Source: Chelydra serpentina (lineage: Eukaryota > Chordata > Testudines > Chelydridae). From it: DNA of 64,000 nt. Shown here piece after piece: positions 23,650 to 36,665 of the stretch. The notes under the pieces were generated by a model. That model saw only the letters and a program-made list of their open reading frames with translations, was not told where the DNA came from and did not search any database. The number at the start of each line of letters is the position of its first letter. Positions within the stretch are counted from its first letter, which is position 1. The translations under genes and the position numbers were made by a program. The DNA lies in assembly GCA_037349315.1 (NCBI GenBank), contig JBAIAC010000007.1, forward strand, positions 9,238,001 to 9,302,000, written 5' to 3'.

Positions 23650-24923
23650 GAGGACCCTACCAAATTCAAGGCCGTGAAAAACACATCACAGACCATGAAA
23701 CCTGATCTCCCCGTGAAATCTGGCTACTGTAGGGGAGAGGCACGGTTAGGGGCATCTACCATGCACCAGGCTCTAGATGCTAGTCTTGGCCAGGCTGGGG
23801 AGGGATGGGACTTCCTCTTCCCCTGCATAGGCTGCTCCCAGGACCGGATCAGATCCACCTCCAGGAACCTCCCCACAGCTGCAGGAAGCGCCACAGCTGC
23901 TGGGGGTGGAGGTGGGGGATGGGGAGATGCCAGCTCTGAAGGCTACACCGCTGCCAGCAGCACAGAATAAGTGAAGGTGGCATGGCATGGTATTGCCACC
24001 CTTACTTCTGCTCTGCTTCTGGTGGTGGTGCTGTCTTCAGATCTGGGCAGCTGGAGAATGGTGGCTGCTGGCTGAGTACCCAGCTCTGAAGGCAGCGCCG
24101 CCACCAGCAACAGTGCAGAAACGAGGGTCACATGGTATGGGAGAGTAGTCACTTTTGTGGGGAACAGGGCCCCATGGTCAGAGGGGTGCTGTTGTCCCCT
24201 CCCCCCCACACACACAGCCAGCTCTGGGCCCAGAGCCAAGGAGGGGCAAGGCTGAGGGCACCCAGCCAGGGGCTCCTGCCATGCGCCAGCTTCTAGTCCT
24301 GGTTTGGCTGGGGAGGGACGGGACTTCGTCTTACCCTTCACGGGCCAGGTCAGGCCCGCCTCGGGGAACCTACCCCAGATTCAGGAAGCTCCACGGCTGC
24401 TGGCTGAGAACCCAGCTCTGAAGGCAGCACTGCCACCAGCAGCAACCTGGCCAGAACTAGCAACTGGAGTCTGACACATGGTAGGAGCCCCCAACTGGGG
24501 CACCCCCAGCCTTGCCCCTCTTTGGCTCCGGGGTCCCAGCACTCAGTTGAAGGGGCCTTGGACTGGCTGTGTGGGGGTGGGAGGAAGAGGCACTCCCTGA
24601 CCACAGGGCCCTGGGCGGTCACCCACATTGCCCACCCATAAGGCCGGCCCTGCCCCCAAAAAGGGACAACCTCCCCATACCATGCAACCCTCATTTCTGT
24701 GCTGTTGCTGGCAGTGGTGCTGCCTTTAGAACTGGGTGCCCAGACAGCAGCTGCCCTCTGGCCACCCAGCGCTGAAGGGAGCATCCAACCCGCTTTTGGG
24801 TTGAGACTCACAGTTACACCACCATGAAATTTCAGATTTAAATATCTGAAACTGAAATTTATGATTTTTAAAATCTTATGACCATGAAATTGACCAAAAT
24901 GGACTGAATTTGGTAGTACCCTA
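23650..24923. mobile_element. hAT-type DNA transposon with perfect 8-bp target duplication
   Basis: The ends are inverted: GACCCTACCAAATTCA on the left, TGAATTTGGTAGTACCCTA on the right. CTTATTTT flanks both sides exactly (23642-23649 and 24924-24931). An 8-bp duplication is the hAT signature. The outer parts also mirror each other, with CCGTGAAATC near 23712 and ACCATGAAATTTC near 24822. The interior is GC-rich and contains repeated blocks built on GAAGGCAGC and CACCAGCAGCA. No transposase remains, so it is non-autonomous. The reading frames inside it are not conserved proteins. Confidence 0.8.
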
Positions 24924-24931
24924 CTTATTTT

Positions 24932-25384
24932 AGACTTTTCCTTCTGTCCCAGTGTATGTGCCAGCTACCATGTAAGTCTTTGCAATTAGCAAAGCATGGA
25001 GGACTGATATCAAATACCCTATAATCAGATTAGAAATGGTAGTGGAGGAGGAAGCGGTTTCCTGCCTCTTTCAGAGGTTTCTGAACTCTGATGCACTTCT
25101 TAAAGTAGATCATACCATAATGCACTGATTGTTTAAACTTCCTCACTTGACATTTTGGAGTTCTAGGAGTACTAACACCTATCATGCTGACCAACATTGG
25201 CAAATTGTTTTTGGATACTCTCCCGTCTGTCTGTATCCATCTATTGTTTTGTCTTATACTTGGACTGTAAGCTCTCTGGGACAGGGACCATCTCTGTATT
25301 TGTACAGCATCTTGCACAGTGGGGTTCTGATCTATGACTAAGGCTCCTAGATGCTACATTATTATAAATAATAAACACATACAC
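24932..25384 (+). mobile_element. Ancient SINE/LINE 3' tail near 25255-25370
   Basis: Most of this stretch shows nothing. The part at 25258-25372 has the phrases ACTGTAAGCTCTCTGGGACA and TGTACAGCATCTTGCACAG, then ends in AATAATAAAC. This is the typical tail of an old amniote MIR/L2-like repeat. A diverged relative may lie at about 38385-38440. Confidence 0.5.
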
Positions 25385-27499
25385 CTCAAACCAGTGGGTT
25401 GTATCAGACATTTTCCTTCTTTGTGTGCCTGTTTTGATTCATTTTCTAGAAAGCAAATTTATATCAGATGCTGTGGAGCAGGAGCATGCTTCTGTGAACA
25501 AGAAAGAGTGAGGAATGGGGAAGGTGGTAAAGAAGGTAGGACCTAAAGTTCTCAGCAATCAAATATTTTATTTAATTTGATCAATGATTTGGCTTCCCAT
25601 TTAGGGTATGAGACATTGACAAATATACCACATAACTGTATCAGACAGTAAAAATCTAGTCAACGTGTTGTTTTCAGAAGGATTCAAAAGTTAAATGTGA
25701 AAATATACATTAATGTCATCCTAATGACTTTTACTATATGAAGAGCTAAATATATGTAGGTTTTCTCAAGCCAACAATTTACCCTTACATTAGGCATCCA
25801 ACCACATATCCCGTCTAACATGGGAAGCAGAAATGACCAAACATTTGATTCCAACAGTAGTTTATTATCCAATCATTGCAGATGGAGTTACAAATAGTTT
25901 CCGTTATCAGTTAAAGATTAAATATTAATTCTGACAACTGTGGAGAGTGTACAATGAGTGCAAAAGCATTAACCATAATGTAAGAAATATCGGAACAGTT
26001 CTTTTTATCTTTAAATGTCAGGTTGTACACTATCATACCATAACCATTATGTGATCTTGCAAAGAATTCAGGACTTGTGCTAGAAAGTTTGGGGTTTTTT
26101 TTGTTTTTTTTTAGTTCTCTCCAAGATGTTGAGAGGCTGGCAACAGTTTAAAAAATATATTATTGTTTACTGAACGACTTTGCTGGCAGCTTCACAAAAT
26201 GAAGAAAGTCTATAAAATATTTTATATTGAATATTTGCTTTCATTAATGAACAACGAGAGAAAACAATACATAAATGATTACACTCCTATATGTATCTTA
26301 TTCTGTGACATTCCTATTTCAGCTGCAGTATTCTACAGATCCCATAAACTCAAGTATAGGCCAAATCTGACATCACATTCATGTACACCAAAATTTGGTT
26401 CAAAATCTGCCTATGAATTTTTATTCTTTAGAGGTTTTTTGTTTGGTTGTGTTTTTGTTTGTAAGGTTGTGGGGTGTTTTGTTTTGGGCTTCTTTGTTTC
26501 TTAAAGTTACCTAATTCAGGTATGCTGTTTTGGGGTGATTTGAATGAAGTCATGAAACCTGGTATCTATTTCAGTAATACTAACCTGGACATTCATTAGA
26601 CTTCCAAAACCAAAAGAAAAGTAACTATAAAATTAAACAGAAAGATCAAGTACTACTAAAACTCTCTAACTTAATAAAGCCCTTATTTGCAATGAAAAAT
26701 AAATAGCTTTAAAGTAAATTTTCCCATTTAAATGTTAAATATGTTCGGTTCTTCATGGACCTTGCAAGAAGTAACTGTTAATTAGGCTGCCTATACATTG
26801 TAAACACAAATTGCTATCAATTTGTTTTGGTGGGTTCTCCCACCCACATCTAGTTTGTTTCCGGATCAAAACTGAACGTACCAAAGAAAAGCTTTCAAAT
26901 GCCAATGTGAGTGTTTTAAATTCTTCCATATTACTGGTGGCCCACGAGTACGCCTATGAAATTTTACAATGGCTACTGAAAGAGCCAAATTTATATTTTG
27001 TAACCATTATTACTGAATGAGTGTTTTATAAAACCGGTCTTCATTGGTCAGTAGCTGCAAATAATTTCCACAATAGTTTCCAACTTGGAACTGGCTCTAG
27101 CATGTCATATTTGCAAATTAAAGACAATATTTCATCAGTACTAAATACTACTTTGCCTAATCTGATTTTATTTTCCAAGTGAAGGTGTTTTTCCTCCTTT
27201 TGATTCAGAAGGAAGTATTGTATAAAGGTAACCAATGCAAATTATCTGAAATTATATAATGATAAATACATCCAGAATAAATTCTGAACAGGATCAGCTA
27301 TTTATGTCAAAAATGTAGTGACCAATTAAACTTTTGTCAGCTGTTTCTGAATAAAGAAGTGATGCAAATCATTCAAGGAGCCTTCTTGACAGGAATGCAG
27401 GGCCGTAAGAAAGACCAATTTTCTTTCAATTGCTTCAAAGTCACTTCTAAAATATTTCAGTGAAGTTCACAAGGCAAAACACTCTGCCATTGAATGGCT
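25385..27499. other. Gene-free AT-rich stretch
   Basis: No exon, RNA gene or transposon recognised. T/G-rich low complexity occurs at 26085-26115 and 26430-26500. Confidence 0.45.
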
Positions 27500-27777
27500 A
27501 GCCAACTACAAAAGCAGTTTCTCCTCCCTTGGTGTTCACACCTCAACTGCTAGAAGAGGGCCTCACCCTCCCTGATTAAGCTTACCTCATTATCTCTAGC
27601 CTGAATCTTCCCTGCACATTTATATCTGCCCCTGGACATTTCCACTGCTTGCATCCGAAGAAGTGGGTATTCACCCACGAAAGCTTATGCTTCAATACCT
27701 CTGTTAGTTTATAAGGTGCCACAGGATCCTTTGTCGCTTCTACAGATCCAGACTAACACGGCTACCCCTCTGATACT
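27500..27777 (+). mobile_element. Penelope-like repeat, copy 1 (longest)
   Basis: The conserved 3' part reads GAAGTGGGTATTCACCCAC then GAAAGCTTATGC. It continues with CTCTGTTAGT and GGTGCCACAGGA and ends in CAGACTAACACGGCTACCCC plus TCTGATACT. The same text recurs at 41560-41701 and 55869-55990. This copy extends further 5' through a CT-rich leader starting around 27500-27540. The stem GTGGGT/ACCCAC sits between CCGAAGA and GAAA, resembling part of a hammerhead ribozyme core. The Penelope-like class is my inference from that motif and from the inverted 5' tails of sister copies. Confidence 0.65.
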
Positions 27778-27794
27778 TAAAAATGGAAAAAAGT

Positions 27795-28160
27795 TTATGA
27801 CCCATTCACAAGACGACCCTATAATTCAGGGGTCAGCAAACTTTGGCTCCTGGGCCATCAGGATAAGCCGCTGGCTGCAGTGTCCTCCAGTGGGTGGGGC
27901 TGAGCGGAGCGGCCGCAGCCTGCCAGCCCCGGAGTTGCAGCTGCTTCGGAGGCTGGGGGAAGATCAGCATGGCCAGAAGCGGAGAGACTCTGGCCCTGCC
28001 TCTTCCCTTCTGGCTCTGCTGCCTCTCCTTGCCCCCCCTGTTGTGGGGAGGGGCTGTGTCCCACCTCTCCCTTTCTATACCGGTTCATAAGTCGACCCCC
28101 TTTTCTGATGTTTCCCTTTTTTACTAAAAAATTAGGCTTATGAACGAGTATATACGGTAA
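27795..28160. mobile_element. Nested DNA-transposon repeats
   Basis: The outer repeat shows similar phrases at both sides: GACCCATTCACAAGACGACC at 27800 and ACCGGTTCATAAGTCGACCC at 28078. Its right end is GGCTTATGAACGAGTATATA near 28137. Inside it starts a hAT-like end, CAGGGGTCAGCAAACTTTGG at 27829, followed by a GC-rich body. I read it as a hAT MITE inserted in a second element. The inner right end is not clear. Confidence 0.5.
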
Positions 28161-31100
28161 TTCTCCTGCTTTATGTATTACTCTCGGATCTTGTCCTTGA
28201 TCATCATAATTATAATACAGAGGGGAATGCTTTAATCCACTTTTGCAAATGTGGTACTAGTTCCAGATACAGAAAACAATTAAAATGAAAAAAGAAGACA
28301 GCTGTGAAATTGGACTGAGTCCTATATGTTATTCTATAAATAGTAATCACCCAGTTCTCAAAAATAAGTATGTTTTATTTGTATCTTATAAGATTAGCTA
28401 CTCCACATGCATAGTGATGCATGTCTGCATACTACAGCGGGATCAAGCCTTTAAAAGGTAAATTTTCCACTCAGGACGCATGGACTTGGATTTAAAACTC
28501 CCAAAGTTAATGGGAGCTGGGCATCTATGTCCTCCCATGTGTTGATTACTAATACCTTAAAATATTTGCATTAAAAATCTTGTCTGTCTTTCATATTTAG
28601 AAAGCAAATACTGAGATAAAACCACTTTTAGCACAATAGATGAATTTACTTACAGCATGCATGGCTTGTTCTCATGAACTTGAGTCACTAACAGCCCTTA
28701 AATATTTACAAGTTCAAACTGACAAAATCTTTACATAGATAATAGAATGTTTGCATTTGCTTACAAATAGTATAGGACCTTCTCTGGGACACAAAACCAG
28801 GAAATAAGTAACAAAAATACAGAAGCAAATTTAAAATATAACAGCAAAAAAGAAAAAAATGACAACTTTTAAAATCTGGACAATTAACACTGTTGTGGTT
28901 AAAAAAAAAGTACATTTAGAGATGTGATTTTTAAAATACATCTTTCTAGCTTTCAGAAAAAGCTATACCTAAAAGGAAAAGTCCAAGTAAACTTAAAGCA
29001 AAAGTTACTTTTGGTTTGCCAATTTACCTTTAAAATACCTTTTTTAAAAAAAGTTATTAGCAAGTTAAGTAATAAGGCAAATGTGATCAAACGCTTAAGA
29101 GCCTTGTACACAACTGCATAAAACAAACCAGCTCAACATCAACATAAGTTTAGGAAGCAAAAGTGGTAGTTATACTGTAAACATGAAAAAGTAATAGATT
29201 GGGTACATTTTTTAAAGACAGTGTAATACATATATTAGTCTTTTTTAAGCGCCAGGTCAGAAAAAAATTCATCTTGCTTCCATACTTAAGGCAGACATAC
29301 AAGTCAATATTTTAGAGCCTCTTTGGCCTTGTGGAAAATTCTTTGCTAAATTAGGCCCTACATTAACATTATTTTCAGTTGTATTTAAATTGCATATAGT
29401 AACCAAAAAAACCCAACTCATATGTAGTATTCGAATATCTTTTAGTAATGGATATAGACCTACTTCTTTAAAGAAATAGCATATTCCTAAAAGTTGAAAT
29501 AGTATCTATAATTGAGAAAGTTCTTTAGGACAGTTATATTTGAAAAATTAAGTTCTCACACTACCTCATAAAAGTTCCTCAAGTTCTTTCAAGTGTATTC
29601 CCACTCTGAAAAGATTGCTAACTACCATCATTTTAAAGCATATATAATTCTTTTATTTTGGTACAAGCTGATGTTCCAACTATAAGCCTTTGTTTTTCAT
29701 GTTCGACTCCAACGATAAAGGGATAGAATATCTGTTCAGGCCAATGAAAATGTTCAAGTTATATCAATTGCCAAGTGTTAATTACAGATCTGGAGGAATC
29801 ATTTTGGAAAATATAGCCACAAAACAAAATTAGACTTTAACGAAAGTTCATATGAACATTTGATTGAAAGTTCAACTTTGTTAAATGTTTGCATTTCTAC
29901 CTCTTTTCCCTGCCTCATACTGCTTTCTGTATTGCATGGCATCTTCTGTTACACTACCCACATGATCTAACCCCCCTTATAAAACATGAAAGAAAGGTTT
30001 TAATATTCCATTTTCATGTAAACTTGAGTAAGCAGCAACGATCTAAGGACAGGATTGTAAAAGTGCTATATAAATTGACATTTGGATGTACATTTTTCCT
30101 GTAGAATAAACTACTCTGTGCATGAGAAATGACATTTTAAAACTACCAAATGCAATGTACAAAATATAAAAATATATAGAGTAACAGTAGAACAAGGTAC
30201 AGTGCAATTTTTCCTAGTCTTCTGGAAACCATGACTGCATGTGATTTTATATCTACTACACAATGAGCTTTCTCAGCAACAGAGATTTGTTTTGCATTCA
30301 TGGTATAACAGTGCAGTACAACTATAAACTCAGCCTTCAGAACAATCTCATGCTTTCAATTTCAAGTTCCTATAAACCATGAGTGCAATTTTTTGCAATA
30401 GCCTTTGTACTACTATTTAAACATTCTTCACTAGAAGAAGTAAAGTCAGGCTATTTAAAGAAAAGGAAACCATTCTACAAATATTATTTCTACCTCTGGC
30501 AGGGCCAATTTAACATTACATGAGCTACAAATTATCTGTTCAGGGCTTTAAGGAGAAGGTCTTTTTATATATTCTTCCGAGTTATTTGCTCAGAACATCC
30601 AAGTATAAATCCAGAACCATACCAGTACAAAATCCCCTCTCTCAACACCTTGGAAATGGGATTTAACTTCTACTGCACATTAAGCACAAAACTGTAATAA
30701 AGGAATAGATAGAAAATTATAAATACACAAATAAGTACTGAAACAAGCTAACCAAGTTTTTTTTGCAAGCTAAAAGTCTCTTCAACTGTCAAAAAAGTTA
30801 GTGGTTTAACACACTGAACTCGGTGGAATACATTCATAACCAACAGTGCATTCTAAATGCACATCTGAAAAGTTAAATTTTCACAACTTCAGATGTCAGC
30901 GTACCATACGAAGATCTACTGACTGGTCTAATAAGAAAGAGATAGGAAGTCAGTCAGTGCCTTTACTAAGTTTTGTTAATATACATATTATTAATAGTGT
31001 GTGGAGTTCATATCTCCAAATCAAAAAGTTCCATTTCCAAGTTATCCTCTACAAAACTATACGTTAAAGTGAATACCTAAGCTAGAACAGAAAGCTTTTA

Positions 31101-32679
31101 ATCAAGTTAAGGTTCTTCCTAAACATATAATATGGATACACAAGTTGTCTTGTCAGAATACTGCAACATTGCAATAACAACTCCTGACATATCACGTAGG
31201 CAACACGTGAACCTAAACAATCAAATGGACAAAATGAAATTCAAATCACAGGTTCATGTAAAATTAGATATTCCAAGGATTGCATCTTACTTATCAGCAA
31301 AAAAGAGGGCGCGATAAAGCTAAAAAGTGCATTACTGTTAAAAGCCATTCAAAACAACCACATTATGCACAAATAGTTTATGCATTCACAATGCTGTTGT
31401 CTTTGCTTCAAACACTTAGTTTAATTTATTATAGAATTATCACAATGAAATTTGCTTTGACCTTTATATATTCTGTCTAGGTGTGGGTAAAATTGGTAAG
31501 ACATCTTGAACTACAATATATGCAATTTGTGCATAAAAATTTATACATTTTTTCTAAAGCCAAGATAAGAGGATCTTTTAAGTATACCTCTAAAAATAGT
31601 GGCCTTTTTAAAATCAGTTTGGAATAACAAAACAAATGAGGCCATTTATATCTAGGATGTGCATTGTTATTGTTTATAATTTATTTCTTACTATTGGACA
31701 TACCTGTCCAGTATATAAACTATTAAGACAATTTGCGGAAAAATATATCCTCTACTGGTAACTGACAATGCACATAAAAAATACCTACAAAAGGGAATTA
31801 TTGTCCATTCACAACCTGTTGAGCTTAGTGAATCACTGTTCAGCTCATTCTATCTATATAATTTTAAATATAGGCTAAACTGTGATCAGTATAGTTAAAA
31901 TTAACCATTCTAATATGTGGACAGCTACATTTAAAAATATCTGCCTAATTATGTATGACTTAAAAATAAAATTAGCTGTCATATTTTTACATCACAGTAT
32001 ATGGCATTTCTTAATTTAGCAACAGAAAGGCACAATTATTAAGCCATAAAATACAGTACCTGAATCTAACAGTTTTATTTACACCTAAAACCAATGTCAA
32101 CCTAGACATTTTATTTTGTGGAAGGGATTGAAGGAAATAACTTCAGTTTTTACGACTGATTTCACTGCAAGTTTGGTCCATTAGAAATGCCATTTATATA
32201 AACAACTTAGGTTGGGGAAAAATGGAGAAAAACACATAAGCTATTCCATTATAACTGTTTGTTGTTCAATAACTCGTAATTTATTATTAAACTGAACACA
32301 AATGGAACTTTCTGATCAGCTGTCAGACACCTTTGTCAATATGCCAAAGTATACAGGTACAGTGTGATGTATGTTTTACTACGTACGTGTATACACACAC
32401 ATATATATGTACTGCATGTATACACACACATCATTACAGCAATAAGAATAGACATGGCATTTATAGAGTATAGCACTTCTCAGGAGAGTAATTCTTGGCT
32501 TTTGACCCGACACCATACCGAAGATGTGCAATTTCCTTTAAATGCAGTGCCTGTCATGTATTGCTGTTAAAGTCCCTGCAAAAGCAAAGCTCACAAGTCT
32601 GCCAATAGCAAACCAGTGCACCTTTTCTTACATTAGGCAACTACCTCCGTTCTTCCCTTGTCAAGTGAATAAGTCTATA
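28161..32679 (-). other. SGPP1: SGPP1 3' UTR and downstream, transposon-free
   Basis: The SGPP1 3' UTR begins at 32679 and runs toward lower coordinates. I recognise no transposon in this 4.5 kb, which is unusual for the window. It is AT-rich with many ATTTA motifs. Candidate poly(A) signals on the minus strand (TTTATT on the plus strand) occur near 32110, 32074, 31680, 31426, 29653 and 28373, and I cannot choose between them. A TA/CA microsatellite lies at 32388-32425. No reading frame on either strand is convincing. Confidence 0.5.
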
Positions 32680-33231
32680 TCAAGAAAGACCAATAAAAAG
32701 AAACAGGCAAGGAACCAAAAACATGAGAGAAAACCCAACCATTCCATATGTAATATAGCGATAGGGAAGTTCAACCTCCATGCGCTGCCTTGCTTGTCGT
32801 ATATCATCACACGGTATAGAGAACATTTTACAGGCCAGTGGGATGGTGATTTTCTTCATCACTATTCTTGTTAACAACAGTAGTACTACTCCAATCAATA
32901 ACCGCAATATGGCTTTTCCAAATAAAGTCACAGTGATGGAGGGAGGAATTAAAGGCAATGTATCTGGGGAAGGATCTTGCATTAGACCCAACATGTAATT
33001 AAAATGAGATCCACAAGCAACTCCAGCACCACAACCCAGAATCTGAGCTGTATCTCCTCGTGATGTGCTCCAGGTGTCAAGAGTGAAAGAGAAAACCCCC
33101 AAGGCTAAATGAAGACTGATGATAATTAGTGGTGCATGCTTGAACGTTAAATTGAAGTTATCAATCAGGTCCACAGCTGGATAGAAGACTACCAAGATGA
33201 GAATAGCATACAGAGATCCAGCAATAACATC
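32680..33231 (-). CDS. SGPP1: SGPP1 last coding exon (exon 3), C-terminal 183 aa
   Basis: SGPP1 removes the phosphate from sphingosine-1-phosphate in the endoplasmic reticulum membrane and so lowers S1P and feeds sphingosine back to ceramide. This exon encodes the C-terminal hydrophobic half. It starts at a clean acceptor (TCTCAACAG, AG at 33232-33233) and reads [18 protein letters not shown]. Conserved family blocks follow: [20 protein letters not shown], then [27 protein letters not shown] and [18 protein letters not shown]. It ends FLFIGLS and TGA. Its first residue, Asp, completes the SRxxxxxHxxxD phosphatase signature begun in exon 2. Four to five membrane segments are visible. No frameshift or stop is present, so it looks functional. 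SGPP2 is the alternative, but the overall match to SGPP1 is much closer as I recall the two families. Confidence 0.94.
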   Translation of the reverse strand, partial: DVIAGSLYAILILVVFYPAVDLIDNFNLTFKHAPLIIISLHLALGVFSFTLDTWSTSRGDTAQILGCGAGVACGSHFNYMLGLMQDPSPDTLPLIPPSITVTLFGKAILRLLIGVVLLLLTRIVMKKITIPLACKMFSIPCDDIRQARQRMEVELPYRYITYGMVGFSLMFLVPCLFLFIGLS

Positions 33232-35999
33232 CTGTTGAGAGGAGATAAAAGATACAATCATTTAGTATGATATACTTTATTTTTACTAGGATTTCTTTCA
33301 TATCCAACTTTGAAATAACTATTTCAATAATTCATTTAAGACTGCAATTTACATTAGCATGGAGAACAGTTTAGTTGCTTTGTAGGTAGAGATGTTTCCA
33401 CATGTTTGAAATCTCCTTTTTCTTACATTTAACCTTTCACAATGCATCTAGTTTTGTTCTAATAGTAGGGGAAGGAATTGTACTTGCTCCTTTTCTAATG
33501 CAATGTACAAAGAGCCTAAGATTCAGCAGAGATGGTTTCTGGGACTGGTTTTCAAAGAAGTGGTCCTAAGCCCCATCTGAAGCTGCCAAGTTCTGATATC
33601 TGCACTCCTAAGAATGAGACAAAGGTAAAACCCACTGTGAAAGATTGGCAGTATGGCAATGGGATAAACAGCAACAAAGTTTGGTAACTTTAAAAAAACC
33701 TAGCAGATAGTGTCACAGTTCGAACAGATTTAAGAATTTTATTAAGATAATGTTAAAAATAAAAACAACGGTACAGAGTTTAAGCGTAGAAGTTTCTGGT
33801 TATCAGGGAATTATTACTAATGGCCACTAGGTCTACAACAGAATTCCTTAGCAAGTACACTCTGGGATTGCAACAAAGTACTGATATCTCTACTCTTTAC
33901 AGTATGTAGAGATACACAGCTGTAATATATGTTAGGAAGAATCCATTCATTTGAATACTAGTTTGTTATTCAAATGATTCCGCTGTGTCCCAGACCTATC
34001 GTTATACTTGTACTGAATATGCTTTATTTTTTTTAAAACTTCCATAAAGTATTTTGTAATATTTTTTTTTTAAAGAAGAGACTGTCCTACTTGGGTAATT
34101 TTTGATATACCATGACTAAGAAAGAAATTGACCTGCCAGATGTGTTTCATAATGTGTTTACCACATTTGTGAATTACCAAAGTTGTGTATTTGAAAAAGG
34201 GTTACTTCATCAATGTTTGTCTTTTTTGGTCCTATAAAGCCATCATCATGCTGCATTACTGTTAACACAAAGGCAAAAGCAGCATAGTGTAAGGCCTTGG
34301 CTACACTTACAAGTTACAGCGCAATAAAACTGCCGGCAGCGCTGTAACTCATTAACTGGCTACACTTGCAAGGCACGTGCAACGCTGTATCTCCTCAGAT
34401 ACAGCGCTGCATGTACTCCACCTCCCGGAGAGAAATAGCAACTGTTGCGAAGTGGGTGGAACGCTGGTCTTTCAGTGTAGCCCAGGAGCAACGCAGTTAC
34501 TGATCTCCGGAAGCTGCTTTGTTTTGAAACGGCACTTCCGGGTTGGAGTTCAGAGCTCCCTGGAGCTGCTACAAACACAGCTTTACAACCACAGCTACTT
34601 TTTGCAGGCAGAGGGTGGGAAAGAGGGGAGGGGCTCCGTTAGGAATGCCGCTGCCGGCAGCTCCGTTAGGAATGCCTTGGACAGAGACGGCGGGGGGGAG
34701 GCTCCGTTGCCTCTCTTTTATCTGCTCTTTAAAAACAAACAAAGCCCCTGCTGTTTGCTTTCAGTGATTGAGAGAGAGGCAGGGGATGTGGAGGTGTGGA
34801 AATAATGAGCTGACACTCTGTGGAGATTTCAAAAAAAAACCCTCTCTCTCAAAACGCTCCCTGTCAAAGTCCCCCTCACCCCCCCCCCCATTTGAAAAGC
34901 ACGTTGCAGCTACCTGAATGCCCATAATGCACCGCTCCCAATACAGCTGCAAGTGCTGCAAATGTAGCCACGTCAGTGGTAGTTACTGCGCTGGCAGCTG
35001 CCAGTGTGGACAGGCTGCAGCGCTTTCCCTACTCAGCTGTACGAACACGGGTTTAACTAACAGCGCTGTACAGCTGCAAGTGTAGCCAAGGCCTCAGTCT
35101 AACCCATACAAAGGCAGGTCACAAAAAAAGGATTATGACTTCACTGTAGCAAGAAGAAAAGCAGCAGTGGAGCTGGGAGGGAGAAGCCCTTTGACCATGC
35201 AGATATCTTCCAGAATATCAAGGCAACACGAAACTACTGACCAAGTACATTCTTTTCCCAGCGTTGCTGTAGCGTGAAAATCTTCCCTTAAATAAGATTT
35301 AACTTGATGCTTTTGCAAAGTGCCAAGGTGACAAGTGAAAGCTGAATGAGCATGAAAATCTTTCCTCATGCCCTAACAAAGTACTTCAACCCTTCTCTGG
35401 ATCAGAGAGGTAGAGGGCAATTTTGTCCCTTTGCCTATTAGTCCTTGACTTCTGCACTGCAACTGCAAACAAGAGTGCCAATTAATTTTAATTGTGTAAC
35501 TAATTTATATAAGTTAATAAGTTTGATACAGAATTTTTAACCGTTATATTGGTCCCTTCAGCCAGTCTTACTATGTGAAAAATGCTTTATACAATTTATT
35601 TTGTTTTTAAGTAGGTGTGGTGAAAATGTTTTTAGTTACAAACCTAATCAGCAATAAACTATTACCTTTTAATAAATTATGCCAAAAGCATCTAGGGTTC
35701 TAGACAGCTGCCTTTTCTGCACACTTATAAAGTTATTAGGTAAAATCATTGTTGACTGTATAGTTTTTCTATTTTCTAATAAATTATATAATTATAAACA
35801 ATTTATTTCATTTAAATTTAACAACAGAGTGCTGGATCCACATACAGTAACATATGCTGAAAAAAGCCCCTCAGATTACCACAATGCACAAAATACCTTA
35901 CTGCAGTTGAAATATCTGAATATTACAGAGGCATATGAAAGCAGTTATATGGTGTCGTCATTATGTAAAGTAACATTTAATGTGTGGTGTTTCTCTTAC
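33232..35999 (-). other. SGPP1: SGPP1 intron 2
   Basis: A 2768-bp intron with GT at the donor (35998-35999 on the minus strand, read GTAAGAGA) and AG at the acceptor (33232-33233). It is phase 0. It contains one CpG-rich DNA transposon at about 34293-35095. The rest is AT-rich with no other recognised feature. Confidence 0.9.
34293..35095. mobile_element. Non-autonomous DNA transposon in SGPP1 intron 2
   Basis: Terminal inverted repeats are clear: AAGGCCTTGGCTACACTTAC at the left, AAGTGTAGCCAAGGCCT at the right. The subterminal AGCGCTGTA motif repeats near both ends (34317-34345, 34383-34410, 35061-35070). It is about 800 bp, GC-richer than the intron, and has no transposase. An exact target duplication was not found. 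The reading frames inside are chance. Confidence 0.75.
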
Positions 36000-36089
36000 C
36001 AAAATTGAGTGCATTCCCATGTAAATTCGACTAAAGCAAACCAGAGAACACCAACAGATTGCAAGAATCAGGCCATACATAAGGGGATA
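36000..36089 (-). CDS. SGPP1: SGPP1 internal exon (exon 2), 30 aa
   Basis: A 90-bp exon too short for ordinary ORF searches. On the minus strand a strong acceptor (T-rich tract then CCAG, AG at 36090-36091) precedes it, and the donor GTAAGAGA follows. It is phase 0 at both ends. The translation begins [20 protein letters not shown] and ends [10 protein letters not shown], matching the SGPP1 segment that carries most of the third lipid-phosphatase motif (Ser-Arg, then His). The next codon, Asp, is the first of exon 3. It holds one membrane helix. The preceding exon, with the KxxxxxxRP and PSTH-type motifs, is not in the window. Confidence 0.94.
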
Positions 36090-36665
36090 CTGGAAAAAAA
36101 AAAGATGGTATTAGAATCATAAGCCATAAGTATATACTCCATGAAAATGATTTAGCAATGAATAGCTACACCACACTCAGATCTTAGATTTCAAATACCA
36201 TTTTAAATTGTACACAAAACAGTTCTAATAAAGTTAGCTAAAGCCTACAGCCCAGACTGAGGGGAGTGGCACATTGCTCTCTGATTTACAGAAATATTAG
36301 TTGCTTCCATGATGTACTAAATCTCCATAAAATGAGTTCCAGCATGTTGGTGCTACAAAATCATTGCATATTTTCCCTATCATAAAGAAAGCCTCACTTG
36401 TTTGTTTCCTTACCAATACAATCTCTCCCTCATTCCCTTTCTCTCCAAGCATCTTGAGTGAGTCTGTTCTTCCTCTCCTTCAACTTAACTCATGTGGACT
36501 GATTCTCACTCCAGTGATAATTTCTCACTCCAGTGATAACTCCCCACTCCCCAAATCCCAAGAAACTTGCTTCCACTGATTTCAATGGGCTTTGAATCAG
36601 GTCTCAAATGCCCTCAACTTTTCTGTTACAGCCAACTTAAAAACTTTTACTTTCCACTAACGAGT

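Noticed and set aside
32542..32998. Plus-strand frames of 72-110 aa over SGPP1 exon 3
   Set aside because: They are antisense shadows of the conserved minus-strand exon.
32680..33231. SGPP2 instead of SGPP1
   Set aside because: The blocks [26 protein letters not shown] and [15 protein letters not shown] agree with SGPP1 almost throughout as I recall it. SGPP2 is more diverged here.
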